From: Cyanobacteria bacterium OH_CDB_58
Lineage (GTDB): Bacteria; Cyanobacteriota; Vampirovibrionia; Gastranaerophilales; Gastranaerophilaceae
NCBI GenBank assembly: GCA_023435965.1
Contig: JAEZLC010000272.1
Span: 1 to 8,538 of the forward strand
DNA length: 8,538 bases
Reading direction: 5' to 3'
Of the stretch, positions 1 through 6,141 are shown one piece after another. The position numbers were made by a program, and so were the translations under genes. A model generated the notes under the pieces. It had not been told where the DNA came from and searched no databases. It saw only the letters and a program-made list of their open reading frames with translations. Positions within the stretch are counted from its first letter, which is position 1. The number at the start of each line of letters is the position of its first letter.

Positions 1-192
1 ACCTGCCATTGGGTTAGGCTTTACAGCTTTTGTTATCATGTTAACGCCTTCAACAACTACTTTGTTTTCAGCTGTGATAACTTGTTTTACATTACCCACT
101 TTACCTTTGTCTTTACCAGCAACTACTACTACTTTGTCACCAGTTTTAACGTGTAAATTATGTGGTTCTACTTTTTTTTGTGTTCTTCTCAT
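1..192 (-). CDS. rplX: 50S ribosomal protein L24 (partial, C-terminus beyond the left edge)
   Basis: The first 64 codons are visible; the family is usually about 100-110 residues, so roughly 60% is present. It opens [20 protein letters not shown] and carries the KOW RNA-binding motif at about residues 15-38 ([20 protein letters not shown]). L24 is an assembly-initiator protein that binds the 5' part of 23S rRNA near the tunnel exit; that role is family knowledge. The ATG at 190-192 follows an AGGAGA Shine-Dalgarno that is fused to the TAG stop of rplN ten bases upstream. The order rplN-rplX is standard for the spc part of the cluster, and rplE would be expected next, outside the window. The reading frame is open to base 1 with no defect. 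Confidence 0.95.
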   Translation of the reverse strand, partial: MRRTQKKVEPHNLHVKTGDKVVVVAGKDKGKVGNVKQVITAENKVVVEGVNMITKAVKPNPMAG

Positions 193-202
193 TGTATCTC
201 TC

Positions 203-571
203 CTAAATTACCTCTGGAGCAAGAGAGATGATTTTCATATAATTTTTTTCTCTTAACTCACGGGCAACAGGTCCGAATACACGGGTTCCTCTTGGGTTGC
301 CATCCTTGTTGATAATAACTGCTGCATTTTCATCAAATCTGATTACAGAACCGTCTTCTCTTTTTATATCAGCTTTAGTTCTAACAACTACAGCTTTAAC
401 AACATCAGATTTTTTTACAGCCATGTTTGGTGTAGCATCTTTAACTGTTGCTACAATAACATCACCTACGTGTGCGTATTTTTTGTTAGAACTTCCAAGT
501 ACACGAATACATAAAAGCTCTTTTGCACCTGTATTGTCTGCTACTTGTAATCTACTTTCCTGTTGTATCAT
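203..571 (-). CDS. rplN: 50S ribosomal protein L14
   Basis: At 122 residues this is the full family length. It begins with the hallmark [18 protein letters not shown] and ends [16 protein letters not shown]. The [16 protein letters not shown] segment near the C-terminus is the most conserved L14 stretch. L14 sits on the interface side of the large subunit and contacts 16S rRNA helix 14 through a bridge with L19 (family knowledge). The ATG at 569-571 follows AAAGGAAG after a 40-base spacer from rpsQ. Its TAG stop (203-205) forms part of TAGGAGA, the ribosome binding site of rplX, so translation of the two genes is probably coupled. Nothing is unusual in the protein. Confidence 0.97.
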   Translation of the reverse strand: MIQQESRLQVADNTGAKELLCIRVLGSSNKKYAHVGDVIVATVKDATPNMAVKKSDVVKAVVVRTKADIKREDGSVIRFDENAAVIINKDGNPRGTRVFGPVARELREKNYMKIISLAPEVI

Positions 572-611
572 CTTACTTCTTCCTTTGGAGTTTCTCTTAA
601 ACTTAGGCTAA

Positions 612-857
612 TTACTTAGCTTTTTCAACGATTGAAGCAACCTGCCAACGTTTACTGCCAGAAATCGGTTTAGACTCGATTATTCTAACAACATCGCCTT
701 CTTGACAAATATTTTCAGCATCATGTGCTTTATATTTTTTGGTTGTTTCAATGATCTTTTTATACTTAGGGTGCTGATCGTATTCAGCTACAAGGACTAC
801 TGCTGTTCTGTCCATTTTGTTGCTTACTACAACACCTTGCTTTTCCTTCTTAGGCAT
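612..857 (-). CDS. rpsQ: 30S ribosomal protein S17
   Basis: This 81-residue protein has the S17 OB-fold pattern: a [18 protein letters not shown] strand region, then HPKYKK, then [19 protein letters not shown] (about residues 53-71), which matches the family signature RIxExxPxSxxKRW. S17 is a primary binder of the 5' domain of 16S rRNA. The ATG (855-857) has a GAGGT Shine-Dalgarno nine bases upstream. It sits between rpmC and rplN, the standard position. Length and motifs are normal, with a modest lysine-rich C-terminus. Confidence 0.96.
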   Translation of the reverse strand: MPKKEKQGVVVSNKMDRTAVVLVAEYDQHPKYKKIIETTKKYKAHDAENICQEGDVVRIIESKPISGSKRWQVASIVEKAK

Positions 858-876
858 GTTTTTATAACCTCTTTTA

Positions 877-1068
877 TTATTTACTTGATTTTTCTTTTAT
901 AACAGTTTTTGCTTGAGCAATTTTAACTTTTAATTGACCTATTTGAGCAGTGTTCTCAAGTTTATGTAATGACTTTTGAACTCTTAAATCAAATAATTGT
1001 TTTTTAAAATCAACTATTGCTTCATTAAGTTCTTCAACTGTTTTTTCTCTCATTTCTTGTAATTTCAT
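877..1068 (-). CDS. rpmC: 50S ribosomal protein L29
   Basis: A 63-residue, lysine- and glutamate-rich, two-helix protein. It opens [18 protein letters not shown] and contains the conserved core [14 protein letters not shown] (about residues 21-34), typical of L29. L29 lies by the tunnel exit next to L23 and helps form the docking site for trigger factor and SRP (family knowledge). The ATG at 1066-1068 follows AGGTGG, which is fused to the TAG stop of rplP (1079-1081). The gene ends with two TAA codons in tandem (877-879 and 874-876). Confidence 0.95.
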   Translation of the reverse strand: MKLQEMREKTVEELNEAIVDFKKQLFDLRVQKSLHKLENTAQIGQLKVKIAQAKTVIKEKSSK

Positions 1069-1078
1069 TGTCTACCAC

Positions 1079-1483
1079 CTATTTCTCAACAATTCTTACT
1101 TTGATAGGAAGTTTTTGAGCAGCTAATTGAAGAGCTTCAATAGCAATTTCTCTATTAGTATATTCCAATTCAAAAAGGATTCTACCTGGCTTAACTACAG
1201 CTACCCAATATTCAGGGTTACCTTTACCTTTACCCATACGAGTTTCAGCAGGTTTTGCAGTGATTGGTTTATCTGGGAATATTTTTATCCAAACGTTCCC
1301 GCCCCTTTTAATTTGACGAGTCATTGCTCTTCTAGCAGCCTCAATCTGTCTGCTTGTTATCCACGCAGGGTCACAAGCTTGTAAACCAAAGCTTCCGAAC
1401 TCAAGTTCTGTACCTCTAGTCTCAGAACCATTCATTCTTCCTTTCATCTTTTTACGATATTTTGTTTTTTTGGGCATTAACAT
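1079..1483 (-). CDS. rplP: 50S ribosomal protein L16
   Basis: This 134-residue protein opens [19 protein letters not shown], which aligns with the usual MLxPKRTKFRK start of L16, so the first ATG (1481-1483) is right rather than the ATG two codons later. AGGAG lies 12 bases upstream of the first ATG, a rather long gap that would be worse for the second. Signature stretches are [17 protein letters not shown] (about 59-75) and [19 protein letters not shown] (about 82-100). L16 organises the A-site and central protuberance region of the large subunit late in assembly. It is flanked by rpsC and rpmC as in most bacteria. Family length is normal. Confidence 0.97.
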   Translation of the reverse strand: MLMPKKTKYRKKMKGRMNGSETRGTELEFGSFGLQACDPAWITSRQIEAARRAMTRQIKRGGNVWIKIFPDKPITAKPAETRMGKGKGNPEYWVAVVKPGRILFELEYTNREIAIEALQLAAQKLPIKVRIVEK

Positions 1484-1515
1484 TGTTGTTTTTCGCTCCT
1501 AATTGTTATTTACTA

Positions 1516-2259
1516 TTAATTTTCTTCAGTTTGGGCCTGAGCGCCTCTTTTTTGTCTTCTTCTGCCAACTGGTTTTTCTTCATTATTAGCATTTGAAGGT
1601 TTTTTGAATTTTATGTTTTGATCAGCTGTTTCTCCAGGCATTAAGTTGCCTTTGAAAACCCAAACCTTAACTCCGATTTTACCCATAACTGTATCAGCTT
1701 CGGCAAATCCGTAGTCAACATCGGCTCTTAAAGTTTGAAGAGGAATTCTTCCTTCTTTAACCCATTCAGATCTAGCGATTTCTGCTCCGCCCAATCTTCC
1801 TGACACCATTATTTTAATACCTTGAACGCCTGCTCTCATTGTTCTTTGAACAGCTTGTTTCATTGCTCTTCTGAAAGCGATACGTTTTTCAAGTTGTAGT
1901 GCAATTGACTCAGAAACTAATTGAGCATCTGCGTCTATTCTTGCAACTTCTACAACATCGATAGATACTGTTTTATTGATTAATTTAGAAACTGCAGCTC
2001 TTAATTCTTCAATTCCTTGTCCACCACGTCCTACTACAATACCAGGTTTTGCGGTAACAACAGTAACGATTACATTTTGAGCCTTTCTGGCAATCAATAT
2101 TCTTGAAATACCAGCTGTATATAATTTCTTTTTAATAAATTTTCTGATTTTCGCATCTTCTGCCAAGAACTCAGGATAATTCTTTTTAGCAAACCAGGTG
2201 CTTAACCAGGGTTGTATTATTCCTACTCTAAATCCGGTTGGATGTGTCTTCTGTCCCAA
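1516..2259 (-). CDS. rpsC: 30S ribosomal protein S3, TTG start
   Basis: This 247-residue protein opens [21 protein letters not shown] type 2 RNA-binding domain is centred on VVGRGGQGI (GRGG at about 77-80), followed by the S3 C-terminal domain ([16 protein letters not shown] at about 151-166). S3 lies at the mRNA entry tunnel and takes part in helicase activity (family knowledge). The initiation codon is TTG (2257-2259); no in-frame ATG fits the conserved MGQK start. It is paired with a perfect AGGAGG eight bases upstream, fused to the TAG stop of rplV. The last 30 residues ([19 protein letters not shown]...) form a charged, low-complexity tail of the sort that varies among S3 proteins. Two stops, TAA then TAG, close the gene. 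Confidence 0.96.
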   Translation of the reverse strand: MGQKTHPTGFRVGIIQPWLSTWFAKKNYPEFLAEDAKIRKFIKKKLYTAGISRILIARKAQNVIVTVVTAKPGIVVGRGGQGIEELRAAVSKLINKTVSIDVVEVARIDADAQLVSESIALQLEKRIAFRRAMKQAVQRTMRAGVQGIKIMVSGRLGGAEIARSEWVKEGRIPLQTLRADVDYGFAEADTVMGKIGVKVWVFKGNLMPGETADQNIKFKKPSNANNEEKPVGRRRQKRGAQAQTEEN

Positions 2260-2267
2260 AGTTATAG

Positions 2268-2274
2268 CCTCCTA
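2268..2274 (-). promoter_or_regulatory. Ribosome binding site of rpsC fused to the rplV stop codon
   Basis: On the minus strand TAGGAGG combines the TAG stop of rplV with a perfect AGGAGG Shine-Dalgarno (2268-2273). The spacing to the TTG start of rpsC is eight bases, close to optimal. The strong site decides the non-ATG start and suggests that ribosomes finishing rplV re-initiate on rpsC. Confidence 0.8.
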
Positions 2275-2610
2275 TTTTGAACTTTCTGTAACTTTAATTG
2301 TTAAGTGAGATGAACGTCTAAGTCTCTTATAGATTCTTCCTTGAGCTCTTGGTTTACCTCTTTTGAGTGTAGTACTTTCATCAGCATATATTTCAGAAAC
2401 TTTTAAAGTTTCAGCCTTGCCGCCGAATTTTTCAGATGCATTGGCTATAGCTGCAGTTAAGTTTTTTTCTACTACTCTAGCAGCAAAGTATGGCATAAAT
2501 TTTAAGATTTTTATTGCTTCTACTGCTGATTTGCCTCTAACTTCGTTTATTACTCTACGTAATTTACGAGCCGGCATTCTTATATCTGTTTGTTTTGCCT
2601 TAGCTTCCAT
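2272..2610 (-). CDS. rplV: 50S ribosomal protein L22
   Basis: This 112-residue protein shows the L22 pattern: an N-terminal PARKLRRVINEVRGKSAVEAI (about 13-33), a helical middle, and the long beta-hairpin region LKRGKPRAQGRIYKRLRRSSHLTIKV (about 82-107) that lines the exit tunnel and meets L4. It is a known macrolide-resistance site in other bacteria; the hairpin looks ordinary here. The ATG (2608-2610) is three bases after the stop of rpsS, so its Shine-Dalgarno (AAAAAGGAAG) lies inside the end of rpsS and coupling is likely. Its own TAG stop is part of the rpsC ribosome binding site. Confidence 0.96.
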   Translation of the reverse strand: MEAKAKQTDIRMPARKLRRVINEVRGKSAVEAIKILKFMPYFAARVVEKNLTAAIANASEKFGGKAETLKVSEIYADESTTLKRGKPRAQGRIYKRLRRSSHLTIKVTESSK

Positions 2611-2613
2611 AGT

Positions 2614-2895
2614 TTACTTCCTTTTTGCAGTTTTATCTTGACCAGCGTGACCTCTATATAATCTCGTTGGCGCAAATTCGCCTAATCTGTGGCCAACCAT
2701 TTGTTCTGTTATATATACTGGAACGTGTGTTTTTCCGTTATGAACAGCTATTGTATGTCCTAACATATCAGGAACAATCATAGATGCTCTAGACCAAGTC
2801 TTTATTACCTTTTTCTCTCCAGCTTCATTCATTTTGTCAATTTTTGACTGAAGAGCTTCTTGTACATATGGGCCTTTTTTTAGTGAACGAGCCAT
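2614..2895 (-). CDS. rpsS: 30S ribosomal protein S19
   Basis: Taken from the ATG at 2893-2895 the protein is 93 residues and opens [15 protein letters not shown], matching the family start MxRSLKKGPF. A TTG one codon further upstream is in frame, but the Shine-Dalgarno AGGAG (2903-2907) is seven bases from the ATG and only four from the TTG, so ATG is preferred. The signature [25 protein letters not shown] (split here at about residues 32-56) and [10 protein letters not shown] are present. S19 binds the 3' domain of 16S rRNA in the 30S head, with S13. It lies between rplB and rplV in the usual order. Confidence 0.96.
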   Translation of the reverse strand: MARSLKKGPYVQEALQSKIDKMNEAGEKKVIKTWSRASMIVPDMLGHTIAVHNGKTHVPVYITEQMVGHRLGEFAPTRLYRGHAGQDKTAKRK

Positions 2896-2902
2896 CAAAT
2901 AT

Positions 2903-2907
2903 CTCCT
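2903..2907 (-). promoter_or_regulatory. Ribosome binding site that decides the rpsS start
   Basis: AGGAG on the minus strand lies seven bases before the ATG at 2893-2895. The alternative TTG at 2896-2898 would leave only four bases. The site therefore supports the ATG and a 93-residue S19. Confidence 0.75.
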
Positions 2908-2910
2908 TTA

Positions 2911-3738
2911 TTAGCGTTTTCTTTTTCTGACTATGTACTTGTCAGAAGCTTTGTTAACTTTTCTAGTTTTTCTACCAAGTGCTGGTTTGCCCCAAGGTGT
3001 TTTTGGGTGTCCGCCAGGACCTGTTTTACCTTCACCACCACCGTGCGGGTGATCGCATGGGTTCATTGTAACCCCTCTTACGGTTGGTTTAATACCCATA
3101 TTACGTTTACGACCGGCTTTACCGATTTTCATGTTTTTGAACTCAGCGTTTCCTAATGAACCGATTGTTGCCAAACATTCTTTTCTTACCATTCTCATTT
3201 CTGAACTTGGTAATTTGATTGTAACGTAATTGCCTTCTTTAGCCATTAATTGAGCACTTCCACCGGCTGTTCTTACTAATTGACCGCCTTGTCCTGGAAC
3301 CATCTCTATGTTATGGATGATTGTACCAAGAGGAATCAATTCTAGTGGAACTGCGTTTCCGATTTGGATCTCAGCTTCTGGACCAGAAACTATTCTGTCA
3401 CCAACATTTAACCCATGTGGAGTCAAAATGTATCTTTTCTCACCGTCAGCGTACACTACCAATGATATTCTTGCGTTTCTGTTTGGATCATACTCTACAG
3501 TTTTTACAACTGCTGATACACCAAATTTGTTACGTTTGAAATCAATTATACGGTAAGCTTTTTTATGACCGCCGCCTTTGTGACGACATGTAATTCTACC
3601 TGTATTGTTTCTTCCAGCTTTTCTTCTAAGAGGTCTTAATAATGATTTTTCCGGAGTTGATGTTGTGATTTCAGCAAAATCACTTTTAGTCATTCCTCTT
3701 TGTCCTGGAGATGTTGGATTTATTATTCTAATACCCAT
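2911..3738 (-). CDS. rplB: 50S ribosomal protein L2
   Basis: At 275 residues this is the family length. Ordered landmarks are [20 protein letters not shown] (about 21-40), [21 protein letters not shown] (about 47-67), [19 protein letters not shown] (about 151-169) and the catalytic-centre loop [21 protein letters not shown] (about 225-245), with the conserved histidine at about residue 230. A cysteine stands where many L2 proteins have valine in MNPVDHPHGG. L2 holds the peptidyl-transferase region and subunit association (family knowledge). The FAEITT...PEKSL stretch resembles cyanobacterial L2. The ATG (3736-3738) uses AGGAG located inside the last codons of rplW, with seven bases of spacing. 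Confidence 0.98.
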   Translation of the reverse strand: MGIRIINPTSPGQRGMTKSDFAEITTSTPEKSLLRPLRRKAGRNNTGRITCRHKGGGHKKAYRIIDFKRNKFGVSAVVKTVEYDPNRNARISLVVYADGEKRYILTPHGLNVGDRIVSGPEAEIQIGNAVPLELIPLGTIIHNIEMVPGQGGQLVRTAGGSAQLMAKEGNYVTIKLPSSEMRMVRKECLATIGSLGNAEFKNMKIGKAGRKRNMGIKPTVRGVTMNPCDHPHGGGEGKTGPGGHPKTPWGKPALGRKTRKVNKASDKYIVRKRKR

Positions 3739-3740
3739 TG

Positions 3741-4049
3741 TTATGCTCCTATTAGTTCTTCTATGGGCTCTCCATCAATAGTAACAATAGCTTTCTTACT
3801 AGATTGAGTTCTGCCATATGAATAGCCTACTCTTTTTTCGTGAGATGGCATATATACTGTTCTTACTTTTTTAACTTTTCTTCCAGGAAAAGCTAATTCT
3901 ACAGCTTGTGCTATTTCCACTTTTGTTGCGTCTTTAGCAACTTCGAAAGTGTACTGACCTAAAGTTGTCGCAGTCATTGATTTTTCTGTGATCATAGGTC
4001 TTTTCAAGATATCGTATAATCTCTCTTTGTTTTGTTTAATTGTACTCAT
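3741..4049 (-). CDS. rplW: 50S ribosomal protein L23
   Basis: This 102-residue protein contains the L23 opening [15 protein letters not shown] (about 11-25), then [21 protein letters not shown] (about 34-54), and the basic [20 protein letters not shown] loop (about 56-75). L23 is at the tunnel exit and docks trigger factor and SRP (family knowledge). Its ATG overlaps the rplD stop by one base (TAATG at 4047-4051), a classic sign of translational coupling; a GAGAGG site lies inside the end of rplD. The stop is two bases from the start of rplB. Confidence 0.96.
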   Translation of the reverse strand: MSTIKQNKERLYDILKRPMITEKSMTATTLGQYTFEVAKDATKVEIAQAVELAFPGRKVKKVRTVYMPSHEKRVGYSYGRTQSSKKAIVTIDGEPIEELIGA

Positions 4050-4684
4050 TATTTTGATAACCTCTCAGTTATTTCATTTATTGCTGCTTCTGTAATGATA
4101 ACTTTATCAGCTTCTAATAAATCTTTTACGTTTAAGTTAGATGGCAAAATCATTCTAAGATTTGGCATATTTCTTGCCGCTAATTCTAAGTACGCATTTT
4201 CAGCTGCTTTTGTGTCAGCGATTATCAAGATTTTTCCTTCAACGTTTAGAGCTTTTAAAGTATTAACCATCAATTTAGTTTTTGGTTCATTAATTTCTGA
4301 AAAATCTTTTACTAAAACTGTGTCAGCAATTCTAGCAGATAAAGCAGATCTTAATGCTAATCTTCTAGCTTTTTGTGGCATTGAGAAACTAAAATCTCTT
4401 GGTTTTGGTCCGAATATAACACCACCACCAGCAAACAATGGTGATCTAATAGAACCAGCTCTAGCTCTACCAGTACCTTTTTGTTTCCAAGGTTTTCTTC
4501 CACCGCCGGCAACTTCTGCTCTTGTTTTAGCACAAGCTGTGCCCGCTCTGCCGTTATTCAATTGTCTTCTTAAAGCCATATGCATGATATGTAGGTTTGG
4601 TTCTACTCCAAAGACTTTTTCATCAAGTGTGATTTGACCTACTTGTTTTCCGCTTGTGCTTAATATTGAAACTTCTTTTGTCAT
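4049..4684 (-). CDS. rplD: 50S ribosomal protein L4
   Basis: This 211-residue protein has the L4 globular domain and the extended tunnel loop at about residues 55-95, with GGGRKPWKQKGTGRARAGS followed by IRSPLFAGGGVIFGPKPRDF. Those residues reach the exit tunnel opposite L22. In Escherichia coli L4 also represses its own operon by binding the S10 leader; whether it does so here is unknown, but the structured spacers upstream of rplC and rpsJ make it a fair question. The ATG (4682-4684) follows AAGGA, 32 bases after rplC. The stop overlaps the start of rplW by one base. Confidence 0.97.
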   Translation of the reverse strand: MTKEVSILSTSGKQVGQITLDEKVFGVEPNLHIMHMALRRQLNNGRAGTACAKTRAEVAGGGRKPWKQKGTGRARAGSIRSPLFAGGGVIFGPKPRDFSFSMPQKARRLALRSALSARIADTVLVKDFSEINEPKTKLMVNTLKALNVEGKILIIADTKAAENAYLELAARNMPNLRMILPSNLNVKDLLEADKVIITEAAINEITERLSK

Positions 4685-4716
4685 TTTCTCATTTCCTTAT
4701 TAATTATTTTTTGGAG

Positions 4717-5352
4717 TTAGTTCCATTTAACTCTTGATGGGACAACTGTTACTAATTTACCTTCAGGCCCTGGAACAGAACCTTTTACCAACAATAAGCT
4801 ATTGTCGTTATCGACTTTAACTACTGTTAATTTAGTAATAGTAACTTTTTCGTTACCCATGTTACCTGGCATCTTTTTGCCTTTGATTACACGGCCAGGA
4901 GTTGTACCTGCACCGATAGAACCAGGCTGTCTGTGGTTTTTAGAACCGTGAGCCATAGGCCCTCTGCTAAAGTTCCATCTTTTGACTGTCCCTTGGAAGC
5001 CTTTACCGATAGATTTTGCAGTAACATCTACTTTTTGAATGCCTTCTAAAACAGTTAGATCAATTTTTTGTCCAACTTTGAATTCTTCAGGATTTTCTAA
5101 TCTAAATTCCTGAAGATGTCTAAAGCACTCTAATTTATTTTTATTAAAGTGGCCCATTTGTGCCTTTGTCAAATGCTTTTCTTTAGCTGGTACTAAACCA
5201 ACTTGAACCGCATTATAACCGTCTGTATCAACTGTTTTCACTTGAGTGACAGTTAAAGGATCAACTTTTATAACAGTGACAGGGATTGCAAGTCCTTGTT
5301 CATCAAAGACTTGAGTCATTCCAAGTTTTTTTCCAATTACTCCTAGAGTCAT
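4717..5352 (-). CDS. rplC: 50S ribosomal protein L3
   Basis: At 211 residues this is normal for bacterial L3. It opens MTLGVIGKKLGMTQVFDEQG, and the conserved central extension includes SIGKGFQGTVKRWNFSRGPM (about 114-133) and HGSKNHRQPGSIGAGTTPGR (about 135-154), which reach towards the peptidyl-transferase centre. L3 initiates 50S assembly with L24. The opening resembles cyanobacterial L3 proteins. The ATG (5350-5352) has AAAGG seven bases upstream. Unlike the tight junctions downstream, a 109-base spacer able to fold separates it from rpsJ, so rplC is the gene most likely to be controlled by that element. Confidence 0.97.
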   Translation of the reverse strand: MTLGVIGKKLGMTQVFDEQGLAIPVTVIKVDPLTVTQVKTVDTDGYNAVQVGLVPAKEKHLTKAQMGHFNKNKLECFRHLQEFRLENPEEFKVGQKIDLTVLEGIQKVDVTAKSIGKGFQGTVKRWNFSRGPMAHGSKNHRQPGSIGAGTTPGRVIKGKKMPGNMGNEKVTITKLTVVKVDNDNSLLLVKGSVPGPEGKLVTVVPSRVKWN

Positions 5353-5461
5353 TTTCTACCTTTCTTCTTGTGAGCGCTACGTTCTCTTCTTACTTGCCTC
5401 GTAGATCACATTCAATTCACGGGGGAGTTCCCACTATTAAATTGTAATGTGCAAGTTATTT
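5353..5461 (-). promoter_or_regulatory. Structured rpsJ-rplC spacer: candidate ribosomal-protein leader RNA
   Basis: This 109-base spacer is the only long gap between ribosomal genes here. In the transcript, stem-loop 1 pairs CACATT-(A)-CAATT (5440-5451) with AATTGAATGTG (5407-5417): 11 pairs with one bulged A around a 22-base loop that holds GGGAACTCCC. Stem-loop 2 pairs TGTGA-T-CTACG (5400-5410) with CGTAG-CGC-TCACA (5369-5381): ten pairs, an asymmetric internal loop and an 18-base purine-rich loop. The two share bases 5407-5410, so the full stems cannot form at once. There is no U-tract, so it is not a simple terminator. Regulation by a ribosomal protein is inference; no known leader family was recognised. 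A promoter for rplC is not obvious, though TACAAT at about 5441-5446 lacks a matching -35 box. Confidence 0.5.
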
Positions 5462-5779
5462 CTATAACTTTACTTCAATATCCACACCAGCGGGTAAATC
5501 CATTCTACTTAGCTCTTCTGTTGTTTGTGCTGTTGGATCATAAATGTCGATAATACGCTTGTGAGTTCTCATTTCAAAGTGTTCTCTTGACTTTTTATCA
5601 ACGTGCGGTGATCTTAGCACACAATAAATGCGTCTTTTTGTTGGTAACGGGATAGGACCGGCAACTTTCGCGTCAGTTCTTTTTGCCGTTTCTACAATTT
5701 TACCTGCAGATACATCTATTAGTTTATGGTCATAAGCCTTTAAGCAAACTCTTATTCTTTGTCTTGTGCCATTGCTCAT
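5462..5779 (-). CDS. rpsJ: 30S ribosomal protein S10
   Basis: This 105-residue protein carries [21 protein letters not shown] (about 8-28), [20 protein letters not shown] (about 41-60) and [18 protein letters not shown] (about 65-82), and ends [11 protein letters not shown]. It is an ordinary S10 very like cyanobacterial and plastid forms. S10 is a 30S head protein, also known as NusE in transcription antitermination with NusB (family knowledge). The ATG (5777-5779) has AAAGGAA about 12 bases upstream, a rather loose site. In cyanobacteria rpsJ usually closes the str operon after tuf; here it heads the cluster, after dnaB and its terminator and a long leader, and a further 109 bases separate it from rplC. 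Confidence 0.97.
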   Translation of the reverse strand: MSNGTRQRIRVCLKAYDHKLIDVSAGKIVETAKRTDAKVAGPIPLPTKRRIYCVLRSPHVDKKSREHFEMRTHKRIIDIYDPTAQTTEELSRMDLPAGVDIEVKL

Positions 5780-5833
5780 ATTTTTCTACTTTCCTTTTTA
5801 CTTTTCGTAACTCAATACACTACTTTTTTATAT

Positions 5834-5859
5834 TTCTAAAGTCTCTTTTAAACTTAGAA
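5834..5859 (-). promoter_or_regulatory. Weak hairpin in the rpsJ leader
   Basis: In the transcript TTCTAAGT (5852-5859) can pair with ACTTTAGAA (5834-5842) with one bulged base around a nine-base loop. It lies between the near-palindrome and the rpsJ ribosome binding site, about 55 bases before the ATG. Stability is low because the stem is AT-rich; whether it matters is unknown. Confidence 0.25.
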
Positions 5860-5867
5860 CTGTCAGC

Positions 5868-5890
5868 CATTAAGATAAGTTATTTTAATG
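5868..5890. repeat. 23-base near-perfect palindrome in the rpsJ leader
   Basis: On the plus strand CATTAAGATAA and TTATTTTAATG flank a single G. Ten of eleven positions are complementary. It lies about 100 bases before rpsJ and downstream of the promoter candidate, at roughly +27 to +49. It could be an operator or an RNA hairpin, but a match of this quality is not rare in such AT-rich sequence. Confidence 0.35.
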
Positions 5891-5924
5891 TTTAACCTTA
5901 GCTAGTGCATTCAGTATTATTAAA

Positions 5925-5951
5925 TCTATATTAAACATGATTTAACGTCAA
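5925..5951 (-). promoter_or_regulatory. Candidate sigma-70 promoter of the rpsJ/S10 cluster
   Basis: On the minus strand TTGACG (5946-5951) matches five of six -35 bases. TATAGA (5925-5930) follows after 15 bases, or TAGATT (5923-5928) after 17; each matches four of six -10 bases. Transcription would begin near 5917, giving a leader of about 140 nt before rpsJ. It is the best -35 box in the gap between the dnaB terminator and rpsJ, where a promoter is required by context. Confidence 0.45.
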
Positions 5952-5974
5952 TCACTAATTTTTTAATTTGTGAT
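5951..5974. repeat. 24-base imperfect dyad touching the -35 box
   Basis: Plus-strand arms ATCACTAATT (5951-5960) and AATTTGTGAT (5965-5974) flank TTTT; nine of ten positions are complementary. The dyad abuts the TTGACG box, a position typical of activator sites or of chance AT-rich symmetry. No known regulator consensus was recognised. Confidence 0.35.
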
Positions 5975-6043
5975 ATTTTCTTAATATTTCTTTATTGAAA
6001 AATAAAAATCTCCGTATCGGGCTTATTGACTTAAATTCACATG

Positions 6044-6072
6044 TATTAAAAATGGTGATTTTTATTAAAAAT
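6044..6072. repeat. Short direct repeat TATTAAAAAT
   Basis: Two copies of TATTAAAAAT (6044-6053 and 6063-6072) have a 19-base period. They lie just downstream of the dnaB terminator in transcription order. AT-rich tracts upstream of a strong promoter can help it, but these are about 95 bases or more from the -35 box, so no role is claimed. Confidence 0.3.
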
Positions 6073-6078
6073 TTGTTC

Positions 6079-6107
6079 AAAAACAAAAAGAAACCTTGAC
6101 AGGTTTC
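6079..6107 (-). terminator. Rho-independent terminator of dnaB
   Basis: In the minus-strand transcript GAAACCT and AGGTTTC form a seven-pair stem with a GTCA loop (6090-6107), followed by TTTTTGTTTTT (6079-6089). It begins about 35 bases after the dnaB stop and separates dnaB from the ribosomal cluster. Confidence 0.85.
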
Positions 6108-6141
6108 AAAAAAAAGTTTAATACTCTGTATTTTTATAAAA

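Larger units (their letters stand above)
5780..6141. other. 362-base intergenic region between dnaB and rpsJ
   Basis: No gene is supported here on either strand; the plus-strand frame entering it from rpsJ has no ribosome binding site and is non-conserved in appearance. From right to left it holds the dnaB terminator (6079-6107), a 10-base direct repeat (6044-6072), an AT-rich dyad (5951-5974), a promoter candidate (5925-5951), a near-palindrome (5868-5890), and a weak hairpin whose arms are 5834-5842 and 5852-5859. It is AT-rich throughout, so small repeats are expected by chance. Confidence 0.7.

Noticed and set aside
297..611. Plus-strand open frame opposite rplN
   Set aside because: It is a mirror of conserved L14 codons with no promoter or ribosome binding site and a composition dominated by Leu, Ser, Thr and Ile.
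1516..1605. Charged low-complexity C-terminal tail of S3 as a possible fusion or frameshift
   Set aside because: Variable charged tails of this kind are common in S3 and the frame is intact through two stop codons.
4032..4637. Plus-strand open frame of about 200 codons opposite rplD
   Set aside because: It is antisense to a clear L4 gene, has no ribosome binding site, and reads as low-complexity Ser/Leu/Phe/Ala typical of a mirrored frame.
4682..4693. Three-codon frame (ATG AGA AAA TGA) overlapping the rplD start
   Set aside because: Its ATG is only two bases from the AAGGA site, too close for initiation; it most likely reflects A-rich spacer sequence by chance.
5441..5446. TACAAT as an internal promoter for rplC
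   Set aside because: No -35-like box occurs 16-18 bases upstream; the best candidate, TTGAAG inside rpsJ, is 26 bases away.
5683..5895. Plus-strand open frame running from rpsJ into the leader gap
   Set aside because: Phe/Leu/Ser-rich sequence with no start signals; half lies opposite rpsJ and half in AT-rich noncoding sequence.
6079..6115. Possible bidirectional terminator, since A runs flank the stem on the plus strand
   Set aside because: On the plus strand the stem is followed by A, not T, so it cannot act as an intrinsic terminator in that direction, and no plus-strand gene is present.
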